A stretch of DNA of 64,000 nt from Coniferiporia sulphurascens (GCA_002794785.1 NBBA01000001.1:4920707-4984706); one strand, 5' to 3'; shown: positions 1-12,610, numbered from the stretch's first letter. Notes: generated by a model from the sequence alone, not told the origin. Translations and numbers: made by a program.

Positions 1-967
1 CACAACTTGGTGATTCCTCGAAAACAAAAGGCTGGTCATCTCCATCCACTGCCCGCTCACCGTCCTGTAATAATTCCTCGTCCTCTTCCTTCTCGGATTT
101 ACGACGCCGCGCATTATTGTCGCTACTTCACGTGTAAGCTTGACGGCGCTGAGGCAATTGAGTGCACTTACGGCACTTTCTTCCTACCGCGCCCTTTTGG
201 CTTGGGCTGGGCATCAAGCATAGCAGCGTACTCCGGATCCCTGGCACGCTATAATGCATTATAGGGATGCCGAAACCCGGATAAAGTAGCGTCGTACCTT
301 CATGTCTACGAAGTGCTTAAACAAATCTGTCTGACCAAGCAGATACGAATATCGCTTCACCGCGTCGGACATCTACAACTCCTTGAGCATCGGCACCAGA
401 TTGCAGTCAGAGACACAGGCACACCTTCGCTTTGTCCATTTCGTGACGTTTTTGCGTAAGATAGTTCTCTGCAGCTTTCCACTTTCCTCGTTTCTTTTCT
501 GCAGGACTTTTATTTCCTTGTCTTGGCGAGTCAAGCTGGTCGTCCTCCTGCGGTATGCGACGCGCTAATTAGGCACACATTCAATGTTCACTGTTCATTT
601 ACACATACCGGCTCAACGTCGTCATCGACTGCTCGCTCTCCGTCAACGTCCATCGCCTCCTCTGTGTATTCGCTTTCTATATCGACGCCCTCGCTTTGCT
701 GTATGCTTAATATTAGTATTGCGCAACAACACGCGCTGACGGCACACGAACCTGACGCGACACAATGTTGCTAGGTACGACATCACTCAGAATGTCCTCG
801 TCCATGGCTTGAGGGGTATTTAGGTGCTAGGATAGTCTCAGGAGTAGGATCAACGCGTTACGAAACGGAGACTTACGCTCATATGGCAAGCGTCGAGCAG
901 TAGTCGACGGGTTCAAGACGAAAAGTTGCCACACAGCGTATTCAGCATAATTGCTGAAATCGGACAT
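1..967 (-). CDS. ISWI: ISWI-family chromatin-remodelling ATPase, N-terminal part (partial at left edge)
   Basis: This is the 5' end of a SNF2-family ISWI ATPase, which slides nucleosomes in the nucleus. Seven exons can be read: 877-967, 752-826, 609-698, 425-547, 298-372, 172-248 and 1-122 (continuing off the window). All are joined by GT-AG introns that keep the frame. The protein starts [17 protein letters not shown]. It then has an acidic stretch and the motif [20 protein letters not shown], followed by basic and acidic blocks ([24 protein letters not shown]). That block order is characteristic of the region just before the ISWI helicase lobe. The helicase, HAND, SANT and SLIDE domains would lie to the left and are not visible. 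The start is the first ATG giving an uninterrupted reading. The gene is divergent from TEL2. The family is clear; ISW1 versus ISW2 type cannot be decided from this part. Confidence 0.88.
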
Positions 968-1225
968 GTATCGTTTTAATTTAACACAGTTTATGTGACA
1001 AAGTGTAGATTAAAAAGGAAATGGGTATGTCACAGTCGCGACAGCTACGTTATTCCGAAACTCTTCCTCCCTTTTCTGACATCCCCTGGGCCCGAGAAAC
1101 AAGTGCTTGGACTGAAAGGCTACCACTAGTACTGGCTGCTAGTTATGCTACAATCCTCAGCAAAATAATTTCTCAAAACTCTTTTTCAAACTACTACAGA
1201 AGCTTGACCTTCATTTGGTGCAAGA
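968..1225. promoter_or_regulatory. Shared divergent promoter region of ISWI and TEL2
   Basis: Only 258 bp separate the start codons of the minus-strand ISWI gene and the plus-strand TEL2 gene, so both promoters must lie here or overlap the first exons. It is AT-rich near 990-1020. No clear TATA box could be assigned to either gene. An 85-codon open frame beginning at 1021 runs through the region into TEL2 in another frame and has no family features, so I treat it as untranslated leader or chance. Confidence 0.5.
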
Positions 1226-4200
1226 ATGAAAATGCCTACGGAATACGGCGACTCCGAGTCCGCATTTACTCAGATTAGGGAGGTAATAGCTGGACTCCAG
1301 TCTCCAATATCGGACTTGACCACTTTGCTACCCTTGTTAGCTGCTCCCCTGGATGCCATAGGTCTTCTTCCTCCGGCCCTCCGACGCTACAATACCCATG
1401 GTCTTCCGTCCAAGTATGAGGAACACTTCCAGATTATTAGACACCTACCCCTCATACAAACGGCACTCTTAGTTAACATAGTACCTACCTGGGAACCACT
1501 CCTGCGAGAAAAAAATCTCGAACCTATAATCACCCAATATTTCTGCCCTGACTCGTTCTTCTCGACTACGCAGTCGGCAAGGGAAGTAGCATTGTTGGCA
1601 TATGCCGCTCTTCTTTCGTCTCCGCTCAACCAGTTCTCTGTTGGTGTGCTCCAATCGCTGAGCCGTCACTATCCACTGGACCGCCTTCACTCTACCATCT
1701 TCTCAAAAGACTCTTCAATCGCATTACACAAAAGAACAAACGCGTGGGAGGACCTCGTTCGAGATCTTGTCTCCGTTCCTGTTAAGGTAGCCAACCATCT
1801 TGGCATGAATGATATTCCTCAGGAACTGCGGAACCTCGAATACTATAATGCACTATGCATCCGATTTGAATCTCTCATTTCATCGTATTCTAAACCTCCG
1901 GAAGCAGGTAAGTCTTTATACAGTGTGACGAATGTTTGTGGAACTCATGCAATACAGATATTACCGCATCACTGTCGTTCGTTATATCCAAAATGATAAA
2001 GATTGGACTTTTTCCGAACTCATCAATGCTCGCTCCTTCTCAGCCGAGCTTCTGTTTAGCGACTTTGCCTGTAATCCGGACGCGACTCTCCGCGCTGACA
2101 GGGGAGCATCAAACTACGTATTCCGGACTCTGGATAGACCTATTCGGATCTCTTCCGCCTGGCCTCCTCACCAAGGCTCTCGTATCCTTTTTCTCGCATC
2201 TCGCCGATCTTCCAGAAGACCTCAGTACATCATCTGAAGCAAGAGGGCTAATGAAGAGGGAAGGGAGACTTCTTTCCAGAATTTTTGGCAACTTGGAGGG
2301 AGAAGAGGACGAGAAATGGCTATCTGTCTCTACTGTCTTACTGACAAGGTCTTGGAGCGTGGCAAAGGCGAGAACGTTGGTGTGTTGGGCCGCAATAAGT
2401 GACGAAAACGGTAAAAATAATTTTTATTCTTCGATGGTGGGATTGATATAACGGTGTATTCAGCCATCCCGCCACGAGCTCTGGAGACACTGATTCCTGG
2501 TATGATGGAAGTTTGGTCTTCCACGGAGCACATCAAACACTCATTACTATCTCACCACCAATGTGCGTTTTCCGCTATTCGCGAGTCAAATCAGGAGCTC
2601 GTTGACTCGTTTTACCTGCAGATTTAACAACTCTTCTTCTGCTTACCATATCCAACTTTCCCCCTTCCTCCCCCATTCTTCAAACGCTCTCGTTCTCTTC
2701 CGAGTTTATCGGCGCAATTGGCACATACATCACACATCTTGATCCCGCTGTACGCCGTTGCGGGATGCTTGCGGCAGAGGTGGTTGCCCAACGTACAGGA
2801 AAGTCCCTTAACTTCGATCAGTGGGACGGAGTGGGTCAGGGCCGTGAATGGGCGCGTGGAGTAAGAGCGTTGATTATAAAACGTGATATGGATGCAGAAG
2901 AGACGGAAGCGGACGTGATTCGTCTCGAGGCTTATGGGGAGGGTGAAGGTGCCGACGATACCGGCGCCCGGATCGAGGTCAAGGCGGGAACTGCTGACAA
3001 TGGTGTTTACACTTCCTCCAAGAGAGCAAAGAAACCCTTGATCCAGGTCACCGACAATGAATCAGATTCGGATGACTCCCTAACAGGATATGCCTCGTCT
3101 CCCGCCTCCTCACGCACACCGTCCCCAACGCCCTCAGAAATCGACGAGATCGAGAAAGATCCAACAATCAATGTCGGAAGAAAGAAAGTCCAGAGACCAG
3201 TCTACCTTGTTGATCTAGGTAGCCTTATTACGGGAAGTGCAAAAGCGGACGACCCGCAGAACGCTGATCGCATTGAGGTCGCGTTGAACTGTGCAGAGGA
3301 ACTGATAAGGAAGAAGAAGGGTTTTGGTTTTGAACTCGGTGAGTCTCGGCTAGTACTTTAATGGAATTGTTGGGTACTGACGAAACCCGTTTAGAGGAGA
3401 ACGCCGTCAACTTGGTTTATGCCTTGGCCGGTCTGCAGGATAATTTCGAACTAGAGGGCTTCGGTGAGAAACGCCAAGCCGCTGTAACCGCCCTGATAGC
3501 ATGCTGTCCGAAAAAAGCGGCTCCGTAAGTTCTATTCGTTTTCCGAGAGCCCGTGCTGACTGGAGTACAGGGCTATTATAGACGAGTTTTTCAAGAACCA
3601 GTATTCGACGGAGCAGCGATTTGTCATTTTAAATGGCCTGGCGTTAGGGGCGAGAGAACTTGCATCCCTCTCCATTCCTCCATCTACCGTACCCAAGAAC
3701 CGCATTTCCTTCCCAAGCAAACAGCTACCCGCTCCCCTCCACCGAAAGTACATCTCGCACAATGACCTAGGTGAGGGCTCACAGGTCCAACAACTGATCG
3801 ACGGAATCAGCGCCTCAGCAATCGAAAGCGGCCAGAGTGCTGCAGAAGCAAAAGTAGCCCCACTTGTCCGCGAGCGCCAGCTGCGCATAAAAAAGCCTGC
3901 ACGCGTCTCCGAAGTAGCAGCACCCGGAAAGGGCACTACATATGTGCCAAAAGCGTCCACGTTCACAGACGTCGCCGCAGAGTACTTCCTTGGCCCGCTC
4001 ATCGGCAAGTTCTGGCTCTTCCTTCGGGACGAGCAGGCACGCGAGGCACGTACCGCCCACCGCGCGCACGTGTACCGCGGGACGGGCACAGGGCTGCTCC
4101 TTAGTCCGCTCGTACTTTCGCATTTTCTGAAGACGCTCGCTGTACTCATTCATGCCGCCCGGCACTCACCTGCATTCCTCGCTGTACTCGCTCCGGACGC

Positions 4201-4543
4201 GCTGGAGCTCGCACTCACGCTCGGGACACGGCCGCTCTCCGATGCGTCTGAAGACAAGGAAAGGGAAGCTGGAGTTATCACAGCGGCCTTGGAGTTGGCA
4301 GTGGTCGTGTTGGATGGCTGTCTTGAACTTGACGGGGGCCGCTCTATAGGCCTAGAGAATACGGACCTCCTCCTTGGAACAGGGGAGTGGGCGAGTCAAA
4401 TACTGAATGCTTTGGAGAGTGGTATACGCTTTCAAGGGGGCGGCGGAACGCAGGAAACGAGGCTGAGGCGCTCGGCTGCGGGTGTGGTCTTAAAAGTGGA
4501 CGAGTTGAGTTCGAGGTGGAGACAATCCATGATTTCTGTATGA
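1226..4543 (+). CDS. tel2: TEL2 / TELO2, TTT-complex subunit (telomere length regulation protein)
   Basis: Tel2 works with Tti1 and Tti2 to mature PIKK kinases (ATM, ATR, mTOR, DNA-PK families) with Hsp90; the role is known for the family. Six exons are read: 1226-1907, 1958-2410, 2464-2562, 2622-3338, 3395-3524 and 3571-4543. All join in frame to about 1017 residues, the usual Tel2 size. The diagnostic C-terminal Telomere_reg-2 domain is visible: DPAVRRCGMLAAEVVAQRTG, then an acidic serine-rich linker around 3000-3170, then RPVYLVDLGSLI and the helical repeats EELIRKKKGFGFELEEN and IIDEFFKNQYSTEQRFVIL. The N-terminal half is a weakly conserved helical solenoid. The linker SDNESDSDDSLTG matches the acidic region where CK2 phosphorylates Tel2 in other species; phosphorylation here is inference. 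The start is the first ATG of the long exon; a second ATG lies two codons on. Confidence 0.9.
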
Positions 4544-4952
4544 TTTAATTATCTGGAGTACTACGACGTCGGAGTGAACGCCCGTCAGTTAATAGCATAT
4601 GAGGGCGAGCACAATACAGAGTTTTACGCAAAACTGGGAACCCCCGTGTTGAAAACACTTAAGAAATAACGGGACCAAAAATTCTATATCGAGACGCCGG
4701 AATCTGTAAATACATCTTTGTATGATACCTACCTGTAGCTCGAGGCGCCGGAATGAAAGCCTCTACGTGCAGGCACGAGCCGTTTATATGCGCGTCTACA
4801 AAAAAAAAAAAAGGAAAGAAAAGGAGAAATAATGATTTACTGGTGGGAGCCAGGAGGGATACAAGATTATTAGTACAACAAAGATTGATTTTAGGGTGCC
4901 TGCGGCATTTTGGTACAAGTCTGAGATGAAGAAAGGATTGAACTGTTCAAGA
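4544..4952. other. Convergent 3' flank of TEL2 and ASK1
   Basis: The two genes converge here. A 12-nt A run lies near 4800 on the plus strand. I see no coding sequence. Both 3' untranslated regions and poly(A) sites probably lie here. Confidence 0.5.
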
Positions 4953-6980
4953 CTAAAGAGAGCCCGACCCTCCAGCGCCACCCCAAGGAGTAGGAGTATC
5001 AGGTATTGCATTTTCGCGAATGTGCATATCCAGCGCAGTTATGTCGTCCAAAAGGTCTTGACCTAGCAGCCTCAACTGGCCGCCGCCATTTCTCCCTGCC
5101 ATCGCTGCGGCTCTCTGTGCAGGAGGGAGCCCGAAAACCGTTGGTTCTTCCTCACCGCCGCCGCCACCTAGCCCTTCGTCGTCGTCAAAAGAATCATCGA
5201 ACCCATCGTCATCTTGCGGCCCGCTGTATGCGCTCGCAAAGGGATGAATCATCTGCTCAGCACCAGCAACCTCATCGCCGTCGAGCGAGTCGCTCGAATG
5301 GTCTGAGCCCCCGAACGAATCATCTGATACGCGTCGCTGACGCTGCGATGCCATTAGGAACGCTGCGGATGGTGCACCCGTATGTCCTTCAAAAAATTCT
5401 TCCTCTGAAGAGTCTCCATCTCCATCCCCGTCTCCACCACCTCCGTCCTCAAGTGCGTCCAAACCCGCGAATACGGGGCCCGACTCGTCGTCAAAGGAGG
5501 AGTCGAAACTGTCATCTGCACCGCCCTGCTCTTGACCCGCACTCGCGGTATACTTGCTCGAGTCCAGTCCAAAGTGGCGCATCATGCTTTCAATGGACGG
5601 CTCTGTGCTTGTTTCTCCCCCATTTGCCACTGGAGTCGGACTACTTAAAACGGTGCTTTCACTTCGTTCGGAAGGCCTAATTCCCAGGGCGCGCTTAGAG
5701 TACATGCTTAGGTCCGGCGTCGATAGAGACGTAGTAAAGCTCGTCTCCTCTGCTCTCCCGAACCGGCGCCGTGAGCGCTCAGCATCGCCAACAAGGTCTC
5801 GGCCTATACGTGCCGCAGCCTCTTTTAATGGCGTGCGTCCCAAGCGATTTGCGAAGCTTGTGGACGTAGGCGGGGACATATTCGGCGGTGGGTAGTTATC
5901 TTCATCGGAGCTCCATCCCGGGGAGGATGACTCTTCGCGTGAGGGTGCAGGTTTCGATAAATCGACAATGCCGTCCCAGTCGGTTCGGCGGGAATCCGGT
6001 GCCACATATGGGTTGCGCTTAGGTGTCTTCTGCTTGACTTTTAGTGGTGAGGTGCGCTTTCCGGAGGTTGTTGTGGCTGATATATCCCTCCCATCAGCGG
6101 TTCGAATATTTTTAGATAAAACATTTTGGAGAAGGCTTGGAGGTTGCGCCTTTCCCTTCCCTTTGTCTTTTGCCGCAAAAACAGGCTGCAAAGTACGGGG
6201 CACGTCAGGCTGTACAGACTGCTGGGAGGCAACTGAGTTTTGCTCGGAAAAATCGATGACGGAGTCGTCTTCTTCCCTAAGGCTCTTCAGCCCTTTGTCT
6301 AAGCGCTCCAGAGGAGACTCCATAGATGCGGCCCATGATGAGGGCGTTTCCTCTTCTGACCCGGATCTTGTTCGGCCCATCGGGTGGGTCATCGGTGTCG
6401 AGGAAACTAGTGCATCATCCGGAGAGAACGAGCTTTCTGACGGCGTCATGTTTGGGTCGAACGTGCGAGTGTGATTTGAGCTTTCCGTGGATGGCCCGAG
6501 TTCTGCGTCCTCTTCCGAGTGTGCTGATTGCTGTTCGGCGTCATCAAAATCTTCAGTCGTCGGAATGCGCACCTGCGCCGCCTGTTCGTAGAACGAGATC
6601 CAGAACTGGCATAAAGGCATCAATATTAGAATAGCACCAATTCAAAAGTGTGCGCACCCTGGCTGCCTCTCTGATCGGCTCCGAGTTTACCGCATAGCGC
6701 CTTATAGCGGGTAAGATTCTTGTTGAAAGAATCTGATGTGCCCGTGCAAAATTCGCATCGATATTCTAGCATATATCTATTAGCAGGGCATTACTAAAAA
6801 TGCGAGAATTTTGCGTACCTGTAGTCTGATAGTGATGAGCTGCTCGATCTGCTCGATCTGGTCCTGAATGGGCGCGGTAGTATCGAGGCCCGGAACCACT
6901 ATCGTCGAAGGATCAGGATTGGGCTCCCAACGCTTTGGAAGAGGCTCTATAGGCGGCATCTCATCTGAGTCCGAGTCCAT
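4953..6980 (-). CDS. ask1: DASH/Dam1 complex subunit Ask1
   Basis: Ask1 is a subunit of the fungal DASH ring that couples kinetochores to microtubules. Three exons (6819-6980, 6658-6765, 4953-6605) give about 640 residues. The conserved Ask1 domain is at the N terminus: KRWEPNPDPSTIVVPGLDTT, IQDQIEQIEQLITIRLQ, then NIDANFARAHQILSTRILPA, RRYAVNSEPIREAAR and FWISFYEQAAQ. The last two segments show that the two introns are placed correctly. The remaining roughly 500 residues are low-complexity, acidic and rich in Ser/Thr-Pro sites. They include a GDGDGDGDSSEEEFFEG stretch and repeated DDSFDSSFDDE motifs, expected of a Cdk1-regulated tail. Family assignment is strong. Whether the long tail is typical for this lineage cannot be judged here. 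Confidence 0.9.
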
Positions 6981-8907
6981 GTCGTTTCCTGAATCTGCAA
7001 GCTGGTCGAAGTTGTAGACGGTCCCTTCAAGCTGTGCCCGAGTGTCCGTCGCGTCGCGCTACAGACAGCGCGTCTGTGACATGTCACGCAGTCTTTTTTC
7101 GGCCTACGTGACTGGCCGCTTTTTGCCGGGGTTGCTGAGGTCTGATATCACTCCTGGAAACAACTTACGAGAGCTCCTGAATCCTTTCTTCTAGGAACGG
7201 TTCTGGACTACATAGCGCAACGCACTCCCCTCACGGACCTACTGGCACACTTACAAGATCGTTCTGTGCTGGATCTTTTGCGCAGGGTCGTCAAAAGAAG
7301 CAATTAGTATAGTGCTATTATGGGCGGCGAGTATAGCGACATCATCATGTACCTGCCAAATCATGCACTTGCCAAAGTTCGTCGGAATTTCTGGAGAAGA
7401 TTGGGCCGCCTAACTGTCACATCTCAGCGGCAATCGCACGAACACACTCCGGGCCCGTCCTTTATAACACATCAGAAAGTAACCCAATGTCTGTCTTGAG
7501 GTGTTCGCAAGCCTAAAAGGCTGCGAAGCAAGGAGAAAGTGATATCAATCAGTGTTTCCAGGTTCAATCTATGCAGACAGTGCCGTGCCACAGACTTGAA
7601 GCCTTTTTCTTCAGAAGTACTATGTCCCAACTGGCATCGAGAGGGGTAGTGAACTGACCGCGTCGCAAGCGCGGTAACCCCACAAATGCGTGTGCTTCGA
7701 TCTTTTGTGCCCGCTTTACCCGGAGACTCATTCTGGCGTCTGCGGAATTTCTTCGTCGTCAGGTCAGCTCGAGGCTAAGGCCGCCACTCGATAACGTACT
7801 ATTCCTGATGGTTGGACTACGACGTACGAATCATATGGGTTTTCCGGCAGTGTGTGTGGTCATCAAGTTTTGAGGACAATTCTCTCGGTACTACTGCTTC
7901 GCCTGGAACCCGCATCATGTTCAAGGGAAATGTCAAGCTTGGGGGCTTCCGGAGACGCTGATGTGACAATTTATGATGCGTACCTCCATCGGCTTCTTGC
8001 TTGATTGTCTGAGCTCCTGTTACTGGTAGGAACAAGCTTCCCGCATCATCTCTCCTCTGTGTTAATGCGGGTACCTCAGAGATGAATATTGATATGAAAT
8101 TTATCTGAACTAGGAATTCTCGCTGAACACAAGTATCGCGAGAATCAGGCATCTGGATCAGTCAAATCTCTCTACTGAGGCTGTGGTTCACTCGCGATAA
8201 CTTGATAATCTCGCTCTCCCTTCCGCACTGTGCACAGGACATGATAAGTTGAATTTAGACTTTGATTCAATATTACCCCGCCCATACAGAAGCTTGCATC
8301 CTGCTTGAAACGTACCCTTCACATGCAAATAACCTGTCCTTTTGCATAGAATAGACCCCGGTGGCGGCGCCGAAACGGTACATCATCTGATCTCGTGCTG
8401 ATCTTTGAACGCATCTCAATTGTGGCACTCGCCGGCCCCCTCTGATAAACGCCCGAGGTCCTACCGCTACGCTTCCCCATTTACCATCCGGAGCCGCTTT
8501 AAATACTCCTTCGAAGCACGATAGACGTGCGAGTTGATCTCGCAGGCACAGAGCTGATTACATCTGCTTCGCGCCTTCCGCTTCTACATCCGCTGCTCAG
8601 GGCTTATTCCCTATTGAAACCATCCCGGCTTCTCACGTACTTGCTGAAAAAGGTGGCTTGAATTTAATTTGGGGGCGAGGTGCTCGGGGACGGAAACGAC
8701 AGTTTCATATTCATTCTTTTTTTATTAGACTCGATACATACGCGTACAAAACGAGACGATTAGCGATGGTCGAGAAGGGAAAGTAGGACACAAGGAACCA
8801 ATAATATATGGGATGGAGATAGAGCGGGCATACAAGATAGGTCAAGACAGTGGTTGGCATACTTACAGACTAAAAAGGAAAGAAAAGAAAAGAGGAGACA
8901 AATGGCC
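6981..8907. other. Long stretch without a recognisable gene
   Basis: About 1.9 kb between ASK1 (its 5' side) and the 3' end of the DUF6533 gene. The only sizeable frame is 111 codons (7817-8152, minus), with no motif. A TATA-like TTTAAATA lies near 8500. I see no splice-consistent protein, transposon terminus or RNA gene. It may hold the ASK1 promoter and a noncoding transcript. Confidence 0.4.
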
Positions 8908-10917
8908 TCAGGATACCTCGGCGTCACGAGCAAGCGTGGCCACGGCGGAAATGGGGGCCGCGGGTCCTGATGTGACCTCCTCGCGTGTAACCCGGGTCCC
9001 GTTGACCCAGCCACTGGTAGTAGTAGTGGTCGTCGTCGTCGTCGTCATTGTACGTCCCCCGGCCTTGTCCTTTCGCCCCCAGCCACGCGCCCCCAACACG
9101 TTCTTACCGAAGCGCAGCTCGGTGCCGCGCGCCATCTCCATGTCTGTCGTTTCGGTCGTGCCTGGCTGAGTCTCACTGAGACTACGAAGGTTCATCAGCA
9201 TGCGCGCGCCCTGGGATGGAAGTGAAATCAGTACGTGGTGTGAGATGACTGATTTCAATATATTTGAAAACGGAAAGAATACGCACGCCAATGCACCCGG
9301 CCGCGTTCGCAGGCGTGACGAATATGCTTGACAGGAACGGCGGCGCATACTCGAACACGAAGAGGTTGACGAAAAGCAGGGCGAAGATCCTGCATGTCAG
9401 ACCGGCGTTTGACTATCAGTTCTCCGTGACTTCGATGTATACGCGGGGAATGAACGTACAGTGCGAAATAGACCATCGAGTCTCGAGCCATGAGCTTCAG
9501 CGCCTCGGGGACTCTCACGTTGTCGCGCGACCAGCTAATTAATCTCCAGACAACCAAAGCGAAGAAAGTACCTTTGGAGGAATAAGACATCACGCGAATC
9601 TCAACACGTATACACAGCAGGCCCTTACTTTCGATGACTGTCGACGTTATCCAGTACCCTGCAATTATCGAAGGGACACTCGCGGCATAGCAACCGGGCA
9701 GAGCGCTGAAGTCCTGCACGACTGAAAAAAGGGCAGATGTGAACGCCTTGGGTAACTGAACTAGCAGAAGAAATGCGAATATGCCTACTATGGACAGCCT
9801 CCCCGACGTAATCCTTGACAGTCAACCCTATCAAGGTTATGATTCCAGCTTTTATGCCGAGTAAGATCGCATCGTAAAACAATGGGAAGCCAGAACTCAC
9901 CAGCATAGAGGAACGATGCGATTGCGATGACGGGCTAATCCATGGGTGAGAACAATTTGTCACAATTCGAAAGGAAACTGAGTGCACACCTTATTCTCCC
10001 TGTCTGTGTGCAACAGGTCGTATCGTTAGCTATCTGCAGAACTACTGTGAATTATCGGCTTTGTGGCTCACACAAAGCAATCACCCGTGATAAAAGGATT
10101 CCTTTGTTTGGAGCGTACGACTCAGCTGCGCATTCCGATTAACGCATTGACTAGGCACTTACCTTCAACAGTGGCGTTGGTCACGGTAATGCATCTAATA
10201 ATAACGAAATGAGCAAAAGGGCGTCCGAAGCATGTGATATGCGACTGCACTCACACGACCAGCCATCGGAGGTAAAACACGCAGCTGCAGCCCGGCATCA
10301 GTGATAGGGGTCTCATGAGAATTTTCCAAGAGCAACTGACAACTTCAGAGGTACGATGAGTTACGGCATCAAATTAAGATGAATAATGTGGGCTTACACC
10401 AGGATCCAGATGATTCCTCGTAGACGCTGTAGGCTCCGTTCTTAGCTCAAGTGAAACAAAGCAACTGTCCAGCAAGGCCCACCTATTCCGTTGAATCTAA
10501 AGGCCATTTTTGAGAGATTTTCTCAGAAACAATAACTATGATACTAACACTAGCATAGGGAGGACGACGTATCGATCGACCATATAAAGGACTTTGGGCA
10601 CGGAGAGCCTTGTACTGAGGAGACAATCAGGAACAGCCGGTAGCAGGACAAGCGACTTCAAACTTACGGCCACATTTGTCGTACCTGACCGGGAGCAAAT
10701 TCGTTAGGCTTATCTACAGCCTGTCCCGCGGTAGGCTCGCGCCTTTATCGCTCACCTCGTCGCCGAAGGTCAGGCAGTAGTCGAACAGGACCGTGGTCGC
10801 GCATACAGCTTTGTAGATTCGTCAGGGAGTCAAGGTGTGGCTTAAGGGTCGTGAAGAAGTACCGGTGACATAGGCGACGGCGTACGACTCGCGCGCCATC
10901 TCGAGTTCGTCGGACAT
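8908..10917 (-). CDS. DUF6533 domain multipass membrane protein
   Basis: This belongs to a family expanded in Agaricomycetes (DUF6533, seven-helix-like, function unknown). The gene has many short exons. Those I can chain: MSDELEMARESYAVAYVTG from 10917; AVCATTVLFDYCLTFGDE (around 10745-10810); VRQMWP (around 10670); TRLSVPKVLYMVDRYVVLP (around 10540-10600); hydrophobic exons near 10240-10430; then VFEYAPPFLSSIFVTPANAA (around 9290-9350) and a last exon from about 9210 to 8908. The motif order LFDYCLTFGDE..RQMWP..KVLYMVDRY is the signature of the domain. The C-terminal tail is hydrophilic and carries ten consecutive Thr encoded by a trinucleotide repeat (around 9015-9048). Several middle exons are uncertain. 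Location in a membrane is inferred from the hydrophobic exons; no ligand or role is suggested by the neighbours. Confidence 0.78.
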
Positions 10918-11428
10918 GTTTGTCGATTTTGGGGGGAGTAGGGGCGGAGGGGGGGGTGTAGCTCCGGGACCGCAGAGTTAGGCGGTGAACTTCAGCTTAT
11001 ATTCAATCCAAGGCAAGGCACGATAAAAATAAGTCTTCAAGTTTCAGAGCCGATGGCTTCGCAAGAAGTCCTGCATTTCAGATTGTATGGACGCAAGGCG
11101 CTCCGGATACTTTACCGGGGGGCGCGACATGGAGACTAAACATCGAAGCCTCTAAGGAGGACCTGAGTGCGTGGGAGATAAGAAGCGAAGGCTTGAATGT
11201 CTGTTAGTATCATTTACTGATGAATGATGAACCGGAAAAACGAAGAGATTGATTACCGTATGTTCACTTACGTAACTTCAAAACTCTATACTCCGAGTTG
11301 TCTTCCTGGGATGATACCTAACATTTATACTGGCCTGTATGCTAGCTACTCTTCCTCTCCACTTTCCCGCAACAACAACCGTTTGCACTTCATCTCTGTG
11401 AGCTTGAGGCCACAGCAGGACAGACATC
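10918..11428. promoter_or_regulatory. Divergent promoter region, DUF6533 gene and cupin gene
   Basis: The 511 bp between two divergent start codons. A G-rich strip (around 10931-10960) lies just upstream of the DUF6533 start. A TATA-like TTTATACT lies near 11330, about 100 nt before the cupin start. No coding potential is seen. Confidence 0.45.
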
Positions 11429-12147
11429 ATGGAAAACTATCCTTCTGGAAACCAGGAAATTATCAAGTCGCTTTCACTGCTCAGACATCCCGAAGGAGGC
11501 TATTTCGCAGAGACAGACCGTCAAGAGGCCACCGTCCCCTCTCCTTTTGCCAGTGAGCCGAGTCCATAATCTATAAAATCTACAGCAAGCGAAAAACCTG
11601 ACCAGATATAAATCGCTACCGCTTATCTAGATGGCGGCACGCGGAGCCTCGCTACCTCCATCTTTTATTTCCTGTCGCATGACAACCCAACAGGCGTTAT
11701 CCATATAAACAAGTCTGTCGTAAGTGCGTCTACCGCACGCGCACAAGTTCGACTTGATAGCGATAATCATCTTATCAGACGTACCACGTCCTGCACCAAG
11801 GCCGCGCTAAGTACACCCTCATTACGCCCGGCACGAACGGAGCCCCGCCGACGATCGAAAAAAAGATAATGGGCACGAACGCGGCGGCTGGCGAGCTCCG
11901 CATGTTATTCGTCGGAACGAACGTGTGGAAAATGTCGCGTCTCCTACCTGAGGACCTCGCGCTCGGGACGACGCCCGAGACCCAGGATAAGGTCGGATGC
12001 CTCATCACTGAGGTCGTTGTGCCCGGTTTCCATTGGGAGGACCACCAATTCCTGACGCGCGAGACGCTCGAGGCGCTGTTTGATGGTGCGGAAGACAAGC
12101 AGGAAAAGATCGCGGCGTTTGCGCCGCATGTAAAGAAAACCAATTAG
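11429..12147 (+). CDS. Cupin-5 (DUF985) family protein
   Basis: Three exons, 11429-11552, 11631-11719 and 11779-12147, join in frame (phases 1 and 0) to about 193 residues, the usual size of this single-barrel family. The first exon ends with the family opening SLSLLRHPEGGYFAETDR. Exon 2 gives TRSLATSIFYFLSHDNPTG and IHINKSV. Exon 3 gives TYHVLHQGRAKYTLITPG, KMSRLLPEDLALGT and the closing strand EVVVPGFHWEDHQFL. This matches the cupin_5 beta-barrel, whose biochemical role is not settled; some members have been proposed to act on sugar epimers. A reading that keeps coding before position 11631 meets an in-frame TAA, which supports the acceptor at 11630. Confidence 0.88.
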
Positions 12148-12610
12148 TAAAACTTGTGGCTGAATTCGTGTATATGTATTATTGCTAAGTAAATTCAAGA
12201 TCCGATTGCGAATCTTCATAATTTTTATTCCTCCGCATTATCAGCATAGCGCTTGACACAGGACAGCAGATATCAGTAAGATCCGGAGCCAGGACTGAAT
12301 GAAAGAAACGTTCAAGTTTGGGCGTGGAGAATTGAATATGAACAGATTGCGACGTGCATCACGAGATCTTTGAGAAGGAGAAGCGCAGCCGAGAAGCGGA
12401 AAATCAACAAGAGAAGGGAGTAAGATGGGGGTTCCGATCACCAGCTTTGTCCTGGTAAAAAAATTACAGGAGAAAATGAGTTTGATAAAGATGGATATAA
12501 ATAAATACGCACATCCGGGATTTGCCGGGAATGAGGCTGAATATCAATATGACTCCTTGCTAACCTGCCAGTAGTACTCAGGCTGCACTCTGTCCGAATA
12601 AAAAACAAAA
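12148..12610. other. Spacer between cupin gene and zinc-finger gene
   Basis: The 463 bp between two plus-strand genes. Scattered short frames occur, none with motifs. It should contain the 3' UTR of the cupin gene and the promoter of the following gene. I see nothing else. Confidence 0.4.

Noticed and set aside
249..270. Perfect palindrome CTATAATGCATTATAG in an ISWI intron
   Set aside because: Short, AT-rich, no flanking duplication; no evidence that it is a mobile element or a site.
1021..1278. 85-codon frame upstream of and overlapping TEL2
   Set aside because: Different frame from TEL2, no motif, most of it in the short divergent promoter.
5006..6474. Plus-strand open frames (5006-5680, 5968-6474) opposite ASK1
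   Set aside because: They are shadows of the low-complexity ASK1 tail; no motif or splice support.
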